The notes: generated by a model from the letters alone, not told the origin. Counted from the stretch's first letter, positions 27,613-37,472 are shown. The stretch is DNA of 64,000 nt from Pseudobdellovibrionaceae bacterium (GCA_022843825.1 JALHMX010000016.1:1-64000); one strand, 5' to 3'. Program-made: numbers and translations.

Positions 27613-27849
27613 TTAATCTATAAATGCTGCTGTCTCTCGTATTTTTCGGTCCATATCCTTTTGAACTTCATGAAGTGGCGCGAACTTAATTCCTCTTTTT
27701 TGAACTAAATAAGCTCCATCAGGATTTCGAATAGTTCCCTTAAGGCTCATTTCAGAGAAATTAACCTCTTGTACATCGCGAGTTTTTTTCTTCTTCGCCT
27801 GTGCAAAAACACTTGCTGAACAGAATAGAATTAATATAAATAGTCTCAT
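27613..27849 (-). CDS. Small exported protein in the Glt-like cluster
   Basis: MRLFILILFCSASVFAQAKKKK signal peptide; overlaps the upstream ORF by 4 nt. Confidence 0.7.
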   Translation of the reverse strand: MRLFILILFCSASVFAQAKKKKTRDVQEVNFSEMSLKGTIRNPDGAYLVQKRGIKFAPLHEVQKDMDRKIRETAAFID

Positions 27850-30800
27850 TTTGCCGCCTCACTTAAAAAGCTGATTTTTCGCTTCAACCAGTTTTTTTGT
27901 TCGTTGTTATCGGATCGACTTAATGCTTTTTGATAGTTTTCTAAGGCTAATTTTTTAGAATTTTCAATATTTAACGGAAATTCCTCATGAACACGAGCCA
28001 TTTGTAAGTACATATCAACATTTTTAGGATTACTGCTGAGATATTTTTCTCCCATTTTTAGAGCCTCTGCAGTATTTCCTTTCTGTGCGGTTGATTCAAC
28101 TAAAAGTACAGAAATATTATATCGATCTTGATCTTCAGTGCTTAGACGTTTTAACTCATCAGAGGCACTGATGAAGTCCTTGTCTGAATAGGACTTTAAC
28201 CCAGAGATCAAAGTGATTTCTTTTGAGCTGCGTTTTAAGTCTACAGATTTTTCAAACAGCGGAAGTGCTGCATCAATGCCGTCAAAAGCATAAATCAGTT
28301 TGCCTTTTTGATAGTTAAACATTGAAACGTCACTATCTAGGGCTAACGCTTTTTCAATAAACCATAATGACTTATAGTGCTGTCTGTTTAGATCGGCGAT
28401 AACGCTGAGATAATACAGCCCAATAGCGCGATTTTCCTTAGTTGCTGTCAGCTGTAACGATAATGCTTCAGCGGGGCTATATTTTTTAGCTAATATGCAG
28501 CTTCCAATAGATTGTGCAGAGGCCTTTTTCACATCACATTGTTTGTCATTAGTTCCAGCAGGTAAACGGGTCGTCGTGTTACCTGCAATTTTTAAATCAC
28601 TAGGCAAATAGGATGTCAGTTTTACCGCTTCAGGAAAACTGAGTTGAGGAGATACAGTTTGCTCTGCGCTCAAAGTCGCCCAAATAACATTGCTAATCTG
28701 AGCCGTGTTTTTTGAAATCTGACGAATCTTATCTATGTTTTCATTTTTCTTAGCTATAAAGGGAGTGGACATTTTAATTAATTCCGCACGAAGTGCTTCT
28801 TGATCGGCTTTCCCTAAGCTTGCTGGAATAGGCATTGTTGTTAATGACTCAATAAAATGAGTATATAAACGGTCGATACCTCGCAATGCCTGTTCGTGTA
28901 TTTTTACATTTTTAGCCATTTTAATAGCTGAAGTGTATGCGGTATAAGCCTTATCTAGTTTTTCTGTTTTCATTCCAAGCACTAAGGAAAACTTGGCTTC
29001 CGAGGCTTTAACACTTTGATCTACAAATTCTTTTTCTAAGATTTCAGCTTGAACTAAACGAGCATCAGCGCGAACATCAGAATCAACTGAGCGAGAATTA
29101 ACTTTCAGTGAAAGCTGGAAGGCTTCCGAGTACTTTTTGTCAGATTGAAGTTTGCGAGCCTTTTGAATCAAAAATTCTGTAGCGTAGGGCTCAATATTTT
29201 CTTTCATGATCAACGACTCAATGCCGTTTACGCTAGACAAACTTTGATTTTTGTCTAATGTGCCTGAAAGCTTTTCAAGGATTTTTTGTTTTTTTGAGCT
29301 ATCTGCTTTGGACAGCAAGTTCACATAGCAAGATTGGGCTTCGCGGACTTGGTTATTGACTTGGAGTAAACCACAGTTGGTCTCAGCATAAAATTCTGAA
29401 TTTTTAGGTTCAAGCTTGGAAATTATAGAGAAAGTTTTAATCGTCTGCGAAATATATCCAGCATCAGAATAGGCTTTTGCGGCCTCTTTCAAAGACGAAA
29501 GATTCTTTGCTTCGCTTGGAAACCTTTCGTAGTACTGCAAGCTTAAGTCCGCACCTTTAACATCATATCCATTCGCATAGGCTAAGGAAATTGATTGCCA
29601 TAAGGCTTCTTTAGATAGTTTTGAATCTTTGTGTTCGTTCGAAAAAGCTAACAAGGCGTCAATCTTTTTTGTTGTATCTTGCTTGTCCATTTCGATTTGC
29701 ATTTGTGAGAAATGTGCTTCTTGCTGAATTTGATTTAAGTTTTTACGTCTATCGTCTGAAGTCTTGCTTGCCGCTTTTTGAGCAAAAGACTGAATTGACT
29801 TATAGTCTTTCTTAAGATTATAAATATCTAAAATTATATCTTCAGATTTAAGTTTCAACTTGGCATCTTTTGCCGTGCTCGAAAGAGGTATTAAATACTT
29901 TAAGGCCTCATCTGTGTTTTGTTTTTGATAAGCTAAAAATCCAAGCTTAAATTTTAAAGGCTCTAAGTGTTCGCCCTTCGGGTATTCGCTAACGTAGCGC
30001 AAAGTAAGTTTTTCCTGATCAATAGCTAAAATGTCCTGTTGCTTCTTATCTTTTTCAATCATTTTATCCATGCTGTAAATAGCACCATACAATGCATCAT
30101 GCTTTTTTGCTGGATCTAATTTCTTGTCATTAGAAACAAGTTCATAGTTTTCACTGGCTTTGTCGTATTTTCCCATTTGAAACAAAAGTTCAGCATAGGC
30201 AAATCGTGACAATGAGTCGGGTGATGTCGTATCATCCTTTGCAAGTAATATCTCAAAAGATTTTTCTGTCAACTTTGAAAACTCAACGTGATTTTTATTT
30301 TTAAGCCAGATATCCCACCATTTTTTTGAAATATCTAAGCTGATTTTTTTGAATTCAGATTTACAAGTCGATTCTTTGCTGAAGTCTTTTTCAAAGCAGT
30401 GGTCTGAAAGCTTCTGCATATATCCCAAGACAGCTTCTCTTTGTTTTAACGCCTCATTAACGTCAATGAGTTTAGCGTAGGCTTTTGGTGTTAAAGGACC
30501 ATTTTCATTCTTTTCAATAAACTCTTTTAAAAATATGTTAACATCTTTTTGTAAAGAGTGTGACTCATATAACGAGGCTAGGTTAAGCATCACTTCGCCC
30601 AGCTCATCTTCTGTAGTTATTTTTTGAAAAAAAGAATAAAGCTGCTCTGATGGAAGATTATTTTCAACAAACAACGTCAAATCTCGTAAGGCTTCTTTGC
30701 GCATGTTGTATCTGCGCGCATCCGAGCCTGGAGGGTTATTTTTAACGACTTCTTTAAGCTTATTAACAGCTAAATCATTCTGGTGCATATTATAATAACA

Positions 30801-31493
30801 CCATGCTGACTTATACGATCCATACGGATAGGCTTTCGATTTAGGAAAAGCATCGATTTTTTTGAATTGTTCTAGTGCCGCTTGAAAGTTTTGCTGGTTA
30901 TAGTAAATTTCCCCTAACTCAAGCAGAGCATCGGGGTAAATTGAAGACTTCGTATAGTCTGTTGTGATTTTCGTATAATGCATTTTGGCTTTTTCAGTTT
31001 GTCGAGTTTGAAGGCTAGCCATCGCAATATTAAAATGAACTGCATCCAGATTTTCATATTTAGGAAATCTAACAATGATAGAGTCATAAATTTTTATCGC
31101 AGAATTAAGATATGTAGTAGCACCTTTAACTCCGACATTAGAAACAAATTGTTGTTTTTTGGTGTTCAAATCAAAGAAGCGACCAGACTTAGCACGTCTC
31201 ATGTAAAGCTCGGCTAAACGATAGAGAAGGCCTGCTTCCTCAGGTGTTCCTTTTTTCTTTTCTAATATTCGTGTTAAAGATTCGATAGCTTTAGTTTCGG
31301 ATTTGGTTATTAGTAGTTCTGAATTTAAGGCACGGTCCTGGTTTTTATTTTCGTCAGTGGCATCTAATGCTACTTCTGGCAAAAGACCTTTAGTTTCTTT
31401 TGACTTTTTTAGTGCAAAAGATACCGACGAGGTCGTAACCATTGTTGCAATTAATGACATATTTAATAAATGACGAAAATGATTTAGTTTCAT
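27846..31493 (-). CDS. Large (1215 aa) exported TPR protein, Glt/Agl cluster
   Basis: Many TPR-like units (YPDALLELGEIYYNQQNFQAALEQFKKID, SLSRFAYAELLFQMGKYDKASENYELV). Confidence 0.82.
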   Translation of the reverse strand: MKLNHFRHLLNMSLIATMVTTSSVSFALKKSKETKGLLPEVALDATDENKNQDRALNSELLITKSETKAIESLTRILEKKKGTPEEAGLLYRLAELYMRRAKSGRFFDLNTKKQQFVSNVGVKGATTYLNSAIKIYDSIIVRFPKYENLDAVHFNIAMASLQTRQTEKAKMHYTKITTDYTKSSIYPDALLELGEIYYNQQNFQAALEQFKKIDAFPKSKAYPYGSYKSAWCYYNMHQNDLAVNKLKEVVKNNPPGSDARRYNMRKEALRDLTLFVENNLPSEQLYSFFQKITTEDELGEVMLNLASLYESHSLQKDVNIFLKEFIEKNENGPLTPKAYAKLIDVNEALKQREAVLGYMQKLSDHCFEKDFSKESTCKSEFKKISLDISKKWWDIWLKNKNHVEFSKLTEKSFEILLAKDDTTSPDSLSRFAYAELLFQMGKYDKASENYELVSNDKKLDPAKKHDALYGAIYSMDKMIEKDKKQQDILAIDQEKLTLRYVSEYPKGEHLEPLKFKLGFLAYQKQNTDEALKYLIPLSSTAKDAKLKLKSEDIILDIYNLKKDYKSIQSFAQKAASKTSDDRRKNLNQIQQEAHFSQMQIEMDKQDTTKKIDALLAFSNEHKDSKLSKEALWQSISLAYANGYDVKGADLSLQYYERFPSEAKNLSSLKEAAKAYSDAGYISQTIKTFSIISKLEPKNSEFYAETNCGLLQVNNQVREAQSCYVNLLSKADSSKKQKILEKLSGTLDKNQSLSSVNGIESLIMKENIEPYATEFLIQKARKLQSDKKYSEAFQLSLKVNSRSVDSDVRADARLVQAEILEKEFVDQSVKASEAKFSLVLGMKTEKLDKAYTAYTSAIKMAKNVKIHEQALRGIDRLYTHFIESLTTMPIPASLGKADQEALRAELIKMSTPFIAKKNENIDKIRQISKNTAQISNVIWATLSAEQTVSPQLSFPEAVKLTSYLPSDLKIAGNTTTRLPAGTNDKQCDVKKASAQSIGSCILAKKYSPAEALSLQLTATKENRAIGLYYLSVIADLNRQHYKSLWFIEKALALDSDVSMFNYQKGKLIYAFDGIDAALPLFEKSVDLKRSSKEITLISGLKSYSDKDFISASDELKRLSTEDQDRYNISVLLVESTAQKGNTAEALKMGEKYLSSNPKNVDMYLQMARVHEEFPLNIENSKKLALENYQKALSRSDNNEQKNWLKRKISFLSEAAK

Positions 31494-31982
31494 TTAGTTG
31501 CCCACCGTCGTTACAAGCTTCAGATTTGGAAATCCTGCCATAGATGCCGTATACATAACTTTGCGTAGAGTAGCGAAAGGAAGTTCCTGGTCAGCTTGAA
31601 GTAGTACTTTTCCTGTTTTTGCTAGTTTTTCGTTTGCAGCATTAAACTTTTTCAGCTCATCAAACAAGGGCTGAATAAAATTAGAATCTCTTGGGTCAAT
31701 AGCTGACTGTTCAATTTGGTTGTTTTGAACCTTAGCCAAGACAACCTGATCGAATTTAAGCTCAGTCGGTGAAATCGAAAGCTTAACGCCCTCGATAGGA
31801 TTTTTATCAGTGCTGGATGATGGCAATCTTAAACCTTCAACCATGTCTATTTGCACTTCACTTGCGGCATAAGACTGAAGCAAGAATACTAATAAAATAG
31901 TAAAGATGTCCGTCATTGACGTGATATTTAAATTAAAGGACTGATTTTTTTTGATAGGTACTTCATATCTACTTCGTGGCAT
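31494..31982 (-). CDS. ExbD/TolR-family biopolymer transport protein (TM Asp present)
   Basis: NLNITSMTDIFTILLVFLLQSYA; next to TolQ-like gene. Confidence 0.87.
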   Translation of the reverse strand: MPRSRYEVPIKKNQSFNLNITSMTDIFTILLVFLLQSYAASEVQIDMVEGLRLPSSSTDKNPIEGVKLSISPTELKFDQVVLAKVQNNQIEQSAIDPRDSNFIQPLFDELKKFNAANEKLAKTGKVLLQADQELPFATLRKVMYTASMAGFPNLKLVTTVGN

Positions 31983-31983
31983 A

Positions 31984-32529
31984 TTAACCGTCCATTACGT
32001 TTGAGAAAACCACTTCAGGAAACATGTAGTCTGTAGTCGCTTCAGTTCCTGTTTTGGTATCTGTAAATTTAAATTTAATATCATTTGATCGTGACTTACG
32101 GGCTTGGTCCATAATCAGCACCAAATCTTTGTAGGCCACATCTGCATCGGGGCTTAGGTCAATTTTAAAAACTTCCGGGTGAGCTTGTTTTATCTCAACC
32201 AATTTCGAATACAGGGCCGCGTAATTAAATTGTTCGTTGAGGTTAGAAATCACATCAACTTTTTCTTGGCCTTGTTTATTGACAATAATTTTGATTCCTT
32301 CTTTTTTATCTACTTCCAAAGTGATATGGGCCGCATTAGCATTATTGGCTTGTTGCTTAATAGCTTCCTGTACAACTTGTGGTAAATCAGTTTCAATAAT
32401 CATCATCTGAACAAATGCGGCAGAAATTAACAGAACCGGAATAAGTTTAACCATAACCGCCAGTAAGGGAGCTAAATCTAGTCCAAACTCTGAGTTATGA
32501 TCAATATTCAATTTAAATCTGCGTCTCAT
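31984..32529 (-). CDS. ExbD/TolR-family-like protein (TM Asp replaced)
   Basis: FGLDLAPLLAVMVKLIPVLLISAAFVQMMIIETDLP aligns to the ExbD N-terminal TM, with A where Asp is expected. Confidence 0.82.
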   Translation of the reverse strand: MRRRFKLNIDHNSEFGLDLAPLLAVMVKLIPVLLISAAFVQMMIIETDLPQVVQEAIKQQANNANAAHITLEVDKKEGIKIIVNKQGQEKVDVISNLNEQFNYAALYSKLVEIKQAHPEVFKIDLSPDADVAYKDLVLIMDQARKSRSNDIKFKFTDTKTGTEATTDYMFPEVVFSNVMDG

Positions 32530-32556
32530 ATTAATTCCTTATCCTTACTCGATTTA

Positions 32557-33273
32557 TTAAGAAGCTTTGCTATTTGTCGCAGGCGGTACAGGTGCTGCCG
32601 GCGTGTGCGACGGAGTTGCGTTAGCACTTGGAAAAACATGATTTTTATCCAAGCCAGAAATATGACTGCTGGTTAAAGTTTCTGTTAGTTTCGAACATTT
32701 TTCAGAAAGCTCTTGAAGCAAATGGTTTTGCCGAGAAGTGAGGAAAGAAAAAATAACCATTGATGGAATAGCTACAGCTAATCCCAAAGCAGTAGTGTAC
32801 ATAGATACTGCGATACCAGTCGCTAGCATGGTTTGCTTTAAAGCAGGGTCCGCTTGTGCGACCGCTTGGAACGATAAAATTAAACCGTGGATAGTACCTA
32901 ATAGACCTAACAACGTAGCAACGTTAGCTAACATTGATAAGTAATGTAATCTTCGAGTGTACAGCGGAACTGTTTCGGCCATTGCAATATCTTGAGCTTG
33001 AAAGATGGTCTCATCATCACGATCTGCTTTTTCCAAAATACCTTTGTAGGCATTAGCTAGTGGCTTATCTTTTAATTGAGCACAAGTTACAATCGCTTCA
33101 TCGATTTTCTTTGATAAAACCAAAGATTGAATTTTGTTGGTGAACGCATCGACGTTCATGCCGTAGGTAAAATACAAAGCACGAATTCTTTCAATAGCTA
33201 ATCCGATAACAACTATACCAGTACAAAAAATAACCCATCCAACGACACCTGATTGCGCGATAAAACTAAACAT
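32557..33273 (-). CDS. MotA/TolQ/ExbB proton channel family protein
   Basis: LHYLSMLANVATLLGLLGTIHGLILSFQAVAQADPALKQTMLATGIAVSMYTTALGLAVAIPSMVIFSFL. Confidence 0.94.
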   Translation of the reverse strand: MFSFIAQSGVVGWVIFCTGIVVIGLAIERIRALYFTYGMNVDAFTNKIQSLVLSKKIDEAIVTCAQLKDKPLANAYKGILEKADRDDETIFQAQDIAMAETVPLYTRRLHYLSMLANVATLLGLLGTIHGLILSFQAVAQADPALKQTMLATGIAVSMYTTALGLAVAIPSMVIFSFLTSRQNHLLQELSEKCSKLTETLTSSHISGLDKNHVFPSANATPSHTPAAPVPPATNSKAS

Positions 33274-33314
33274 ATAAAATTCTCCTTATAATAAATATTA
33301 ATTAACTAAAAAAA

Positions 33315-33920
33315 TTAAGCAGTTCTCTGAGATTCAGCTGGAGTATCAATCCATTCTTTAATCTGAGCTAAGCCGCCAGCATCTAGATCGACAAAATTGA
33401 CTACGTAATAAAGTCCAGATTTTGAGTTCAGGCGCTCTTTGGAAAAGTTTTTACGGGTTATAACGCCTTCAATATTAAATGACTTTTCTATAGTCGATTT
33501 AGTTTTCAGATGAATTTTAATCTTATCACCAACTTGGACTAAAGGCGTGTTCAATAAGCAAAGGCCACCTTCTTCAGATATTGAAGTAATCATGCCATCA
33601 AAAAAACGAATATGGTTGTGACCTAAAATCTCCACGTGATTTTGAATGCGTCGATTTTTTCGTTGGATAAATGCATCCTTATACTCAGGATTATCCTTGA
33701 GTAATAGAAAGCGATCTCTAGAAAATTCTTGCAGGCTATACACCTGAGACCATTTTGGTAAGTGTGGTGCCCAAACATAGCTATAATCCATTAACTCATT
33801 TTTTTGGATCATATGGATCATTTGCTTATAATCATAAGGTCCAACTTTTAAGTTTCCGTTAAGGATGTACCAGTTTTCTTTTGATTCGATTTCCATTTTG
33901 TCGTTACCTTTCAATTTCAA
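33315..33920 (-). CDS. GYF_2 + PilZ domain protein
   Basis: NWYILNGNLKVGPYDYKQMIHMIQKNELMDYSYVWAPHLPKWSQV (GYF_2); RKNRR…ITSISEEGGLCLLN (PilZ-like). Confidence 0.8.
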   Translation of the reverse strand: MKLKGNDKMEIESKENWYILNGNLKVGPYDYKQMIHMIQKNELMDYSYVWAPHLPKWSQVYSLQEFSRDRFLLLKDNPEYKDAFIQRKNRRIQNHVEILGHNHIRFFDGMITSISEEGGLCLLNTPLVQVGDKIKIHLKTKSTIEKSFNIEGVITRKNFSKERLNSKSGLYYVVNFVDLDAGGLAQIKEWIDTPAESQRTA

Positions 33921-33927
33921 TCGTTAA

Positions 33928-35049
33928 TTAAGGAATTGTTAAATCTGGGTAGTAAGTTAATGATACTGCAGCACCATTTTGAGGTCTGTACTGAGAGCCA
34001 TTGACTTTCACCACATTTGAATCAGTATAGTAGCTCCAGCCATTGGTATCACTTTGAGGAACGATAACACCATCAACAGTTAACTTGATGGTGGATACGA
34101 TAGGCTTTTTGGCTAACTGGAAAATAGCCGAGCCTTGTTCTTCAATTTGAGAGCTAATATTATCCAGAGTCTCATCAAAAGGATTGCAAAGTGAGTTCTT
34201 AGAGCCGCCGGTTAAGTCAGCCAACTGCATATAACGATGTCCAATTTTTCTTAAGATGCTTCCATTGGGATCAAGCGTTGCTAAACAGGCACTGTCTAAG
34301 ATTGAAATAGTTGAAACCGAAAAATCATTTGCAGCTGTTCCGCCGGTAAAGTTTTCTAAGAAAGTTTTAAATTGATCTACGGGAATTAAATTTGGATTAG
34401 AATAGTTTTCATTCAAGCCGATACCTGTGTGAGAGAAATCTTCTTCATCAGAAATGATAACCACAGCTAAAAAAGCCTCCGGGCGATGAAAGTTGCGATT
34501 AGGACTGGCGCTGCCGTTAGCCATTGTTTGATATTCTAAGGCTGCTTTGAAGCTAGAAAGTGCGCGTTCATCTCCTGAGCCATCAACACCCATGTGTGCG
34601 TTACCAATAAAGTCATCTTTTAATCGTTGTTGTTCTGTCGGGTTGGTTAAATCGTAAAGGACATTATCTAATACGTAATTTGATGAGCTCGCACCTTTGC
34701 GGAATACAGTACGATACTCAGCGCAGTATGAATAACCAGTGCATCCTGCGGGCAAAGACATAAAGTGAGGATAGCGCCAAGCTTCAGAAGTGGTTACTGC
34801 AATTCGGAAGTCATAACCTTTAGTGATGAAGCGATCGATGAATGACGAAAAGTTAGCGCCAAGCTGTTGTTGGAAGTTATTCATGGATCCTGAATTATCT
34901 ACTACAAACAGAACATCTATTTTACGAGCGGTATAAACTGCTTTTTGTTCATACGTCGATGAATCTGCTAAAACAGAAAATGATCCGCCACCTTTATCAC
35001 AACTTGATAAGAGCGAAACCGCAGCTAGAGTTAATAATAAGTATTTCAC
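33928..35049 (-). CDS. VWA-domain lipoprotein
   Basis: MIDAS-like VLFVVDNSGSMNNFQ; lipobox AAVSLLSSCDKGGG; start set to GTG at 35049 preceded by GGAGGATCTT. Confidence 0.82.
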   Translation of the reverse strand: MKYLLLTLAAVSLLSSCDKGGGSFSVLADSSTYEQKAVYTARKIDVLFVVDNSGSMNNFQQQLGANFSSFIDRFITKGYDFRIAVTTSEAWRYPHFMSLPAGCTGYSYCAEYRTVFRKGASSSNYVLDNVLYDLTNPTEQQRLKDDFIGNAHMGVDGSGDERALSSFKAALEYQTMANGSASPNRNFHRPEAFLAVVIISDEEDFSHTGIGLNENYSNPNLIPVDQFKTFLENFTGGTAANDFSVSTISILDSACLATLDPNGSILRKIGHRYMQLADLTGGSKNSLCNPFDETLDNISSQIEEQGSAIFQLAKKPIVSTIKLTVDGVIVPQSDTNGWSYYTDSNVVKVNGSQYRPQNGAAVSLTYYPDLTIP

Positions 35050-35529
35050 AAGATCCTCCATTGACTCAATTATCGTCGGAACGATTTTAAAAGTTGAGTA
35101 CGACAATTAGAATATGATCTTTATTTTTTTTTAGCGAATGAGTGTATAAATGACCTGATTTGTTCAGCTATTTTTAAAAAGAATCAAAGTGAGACAAGCT
35201 AAGTATTTGTTTTTTCAATAGAAACAAAAATAAAGAAAAAAAAATAAAAAAAAGTTTGTAAACTTAATCGACGAAATCGAAATAATTCTTAGAGTGAAAG
35301 TTGATTTTTGTGTACAGTAGTTTTTCAGTTTTAAGCAAACATTTTTCTGGCTTAAAAAAGTATTTTTCAAAGTTGAAATGCCCTTACTATTAACCTCATT
35401 TTACGAGACAATTTGTCATTCCAACTATAAGCAGCGGCGGCGTGTTATTAACATTTAACATAAGCATTTGTTATGGATAATGCACGCATTCTAATCAACT
35501 ATAACGTGAGAACGAACCAGTTCCATTTT

Positions 35530-35592
35530 GGACTTTATTTATTTTAACGTAAATTTTTGCTGGTTAAATAAATGTCATATTTGAAAAAGTCC
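35530..35592. other. Long imperfect inverted repeat in the upstream region of the subtilisin genes
   Basis: GGACTTT-ATTTATTTTAAC…GTTAAATAAAT…AAAGTCC. Confidence 0.5.
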
Positions 35593-35683
35593 TTTAAAAA
35601 TTGTTATTTACAAATGGTTCCAAACTGGGTCAAAGTTTTATCCAAGACCTAGGTCTATAGAAAAATAACTCAGTGAAGAGGGA

Positions 35684-37456
35684 GTGTTTGTGAAGGCAAT
35701 GAGAACAATGAAGTTTTTAATCTTAACAGTCGTTTTTACTTTATTAACAAGTGGAACAGCTCAGGCAAAACGTTATTTTGTAGTCTACAAAAGCCAACAG
35801 GGCTTTAAAATGATGGATAACTATATGAAGTTAGAGTCAGCTGCAAAAGCTTTTGGTTTAACTCAATCATTAAAGAACGTTCATGCGATGGTTGTTAGCA
35901 CTGATAATCCAGCAGTTGTTGAGCAGCTCAAAAAACATCCCGAGATCGAAGCGGTTGTTGAGGAAGGTTTTTTACCAGCTCCTAAACCAGTAAATGGTTT
36001 TCATGCTGCGATTTCTTCTCGGTCGCTAAATGCCTTCCCAGCCAATGCTAACGCTAACCCTGATTCATTCATTCAAACATCAGGAACTCCGTGGGGAATT
36101 ATTGCTGTAAAAGCGCCAGGAGCATGGGGATTGTCTGATGCGGGATCGCAAACTCGAGTTTTAGTATTAGACACAGGTATCGATAAGAATCACGAATCTT
36201 TAAAATATAATATCGAACAAGCTAAAAACTTTGTGACTGCAGCCGTAGGGTCAGCGCCGAGCGATCCTAATGATGTGACTGATGATATTGGCCATGGAAC
36301 TCACGTGGCGGGAACTATCGCTGGTCAGTATAATGATCAAACAGGGTTCGTTGGTGTAGCACCAAAAACTAAAATTTTAATGGGTAAGGTTTGTGCGGCT
36401 AGTGGCTGTAGTATGATAGATATCGCAGCGGGTATCGACTGGGGTATTGAACAAAAAGTTGATGTGATTAATATGTCTTTAGGCGGCCCAGGCGCAGAGA
36501 AATGCAAATTATTAGACTTACAATGTTGGGCAATGAACTATGTTATTGAGCAAATGAGTAAGCCAATTATTCAGTCTTTGCAAAGCGCGGAAACTGCAGG
36601 AGTATTTGTTGTCGCTGCAGCGGGAAATTCAGCGACGGAGGCTGATGGCACCAATCCGGCGAAAAATCCAGCGATTGGTTACCCTGCTGCTGCAACTACT
36701 GTATTGTCTGTAGGGGCTCTTGATTCAACCTTAACTAAAACATCATTTTCTCAATGGGGACCAACTTTAGATATATCTGCTCCAGGTGCTGCGGTGTTAT
36801 CTGCGGTTCCTATGCAAATGGGCCGTGAGTCTTTAGTTTATTTAATGATGAACGGACAAAAAAATAAAATAGCCAGTGTTTCGTTTGCGGGAACAAAAGA
36901 GATAGTAAATCCTAAGTTGGGTGAGTTAGTGCACGCAGCATTAGGAAAGCCAGAAGACTTCAAAGGTAAAAACTTCGCTGGTAAATTCGCTTTAATTGCT
37001 CGCGGAGAAATTGCTTTTGCGGATAAGGTTAAGAATGCTCAGGCCGCACATGCAGCGGGCGTTGTTATATACAATAATGCTGCAGGCTTGGCACAAGGAA
37101 CAATCACCGCTGATGGTACTGAGATTGATTATCCTGTTGTGATGATTGAAAAAACAGTGGGTGAAAACTTGGTCAATCTTTTACGTGGTGGAGTTGTGGC
37201 TTCAACTGAAATCTCAACGGTAAAAACCAATTACGCTAACTTTGATGGAACTTCAATGGCATCGCCGCATGTTGCCGGGGTAGCGGCATTGGCGATTTCA
37301 GCATACAAACTTAAGCATGGAGGAAAGACTATTTCTCCTATGGCATTAAGAGATTTGTTAAAAAGAACTGCGTTTCCATTGGGTCCTAATACAGATAACA
37401 AATATGGATCGGGAATCGTTCAGGCAACGTCTGCAGTAGCAGCGGCAGCTAAGTAA
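35684..37456 (+). CDS. Secreted S8 subtilisin-like protease with I9-like propeptide and PA domain
   Basis: Catalytic D (VLVLDTGIDKNHE), H (GHGTHVAGT), S (GTSMASPHVAG); PA-like insert (FALIARGEIAFADKVKNAQAAHAAGVVIYNN). Confidence 0.95.
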   Translation: MFVKAMRTMKFLILTVVFTLLTSGTAQAKRYFVVYKSQQGFKMMDNYMKLESAAKAFGLTQSLKNVHAMVVSTDNPAVVEQLKKHPEIEAVVEEGFLPAPKPVNGFHAAISSRSLNAFPANANANPDSFIQTSGTPWGIIAVKAPGAWGLSDAGSQTRVLVLDTGIDKNHESLKYNIEQAKNFVTAAVGSAPSDPNDVTDDIGHGTHVAGTIAGQYNDQTGFVGVAPKTKILMGKVCAASGCSMIDIAAGIDWGIEQKVDVINMSLGGPGAEKCKLLDLQCWAMNYVIEQMSKPIIQSLQSAETAGVFVVAAAGNSATEADGTNPAKNPAIGYPAAATTVLSVGALDSTLTKTSFSQWGPTLDISAPGAAVLSAVPMQMGRESLVYLMMNGQKNKIASVSFAGTKEIVNPKLGELVHAALGKPEDFKGKNFAGKFALIARGEIAFADKVKNAQAAHAAGVVIYNNAAGLAQGTITADGTEIDYPVVMIEKTVGENLVNLLRGGVVASTEISTVKTNYANFDGTSMASPHVAGVAALAISAYKLKHGGKTISPMALRDLLKRTAFPLGPNTDNKYGSGIVQATSAVAAAAK

Positions 37457-37472
37457 TTGGATTTTTTTTAAT

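Noticed and set aside
35190-35260. Poly-A-rich run considered as a terminator or repeat array
   Set aside because: No stem preceding the run and no periodic unit; treated as generic A/T-rich upstream DNA
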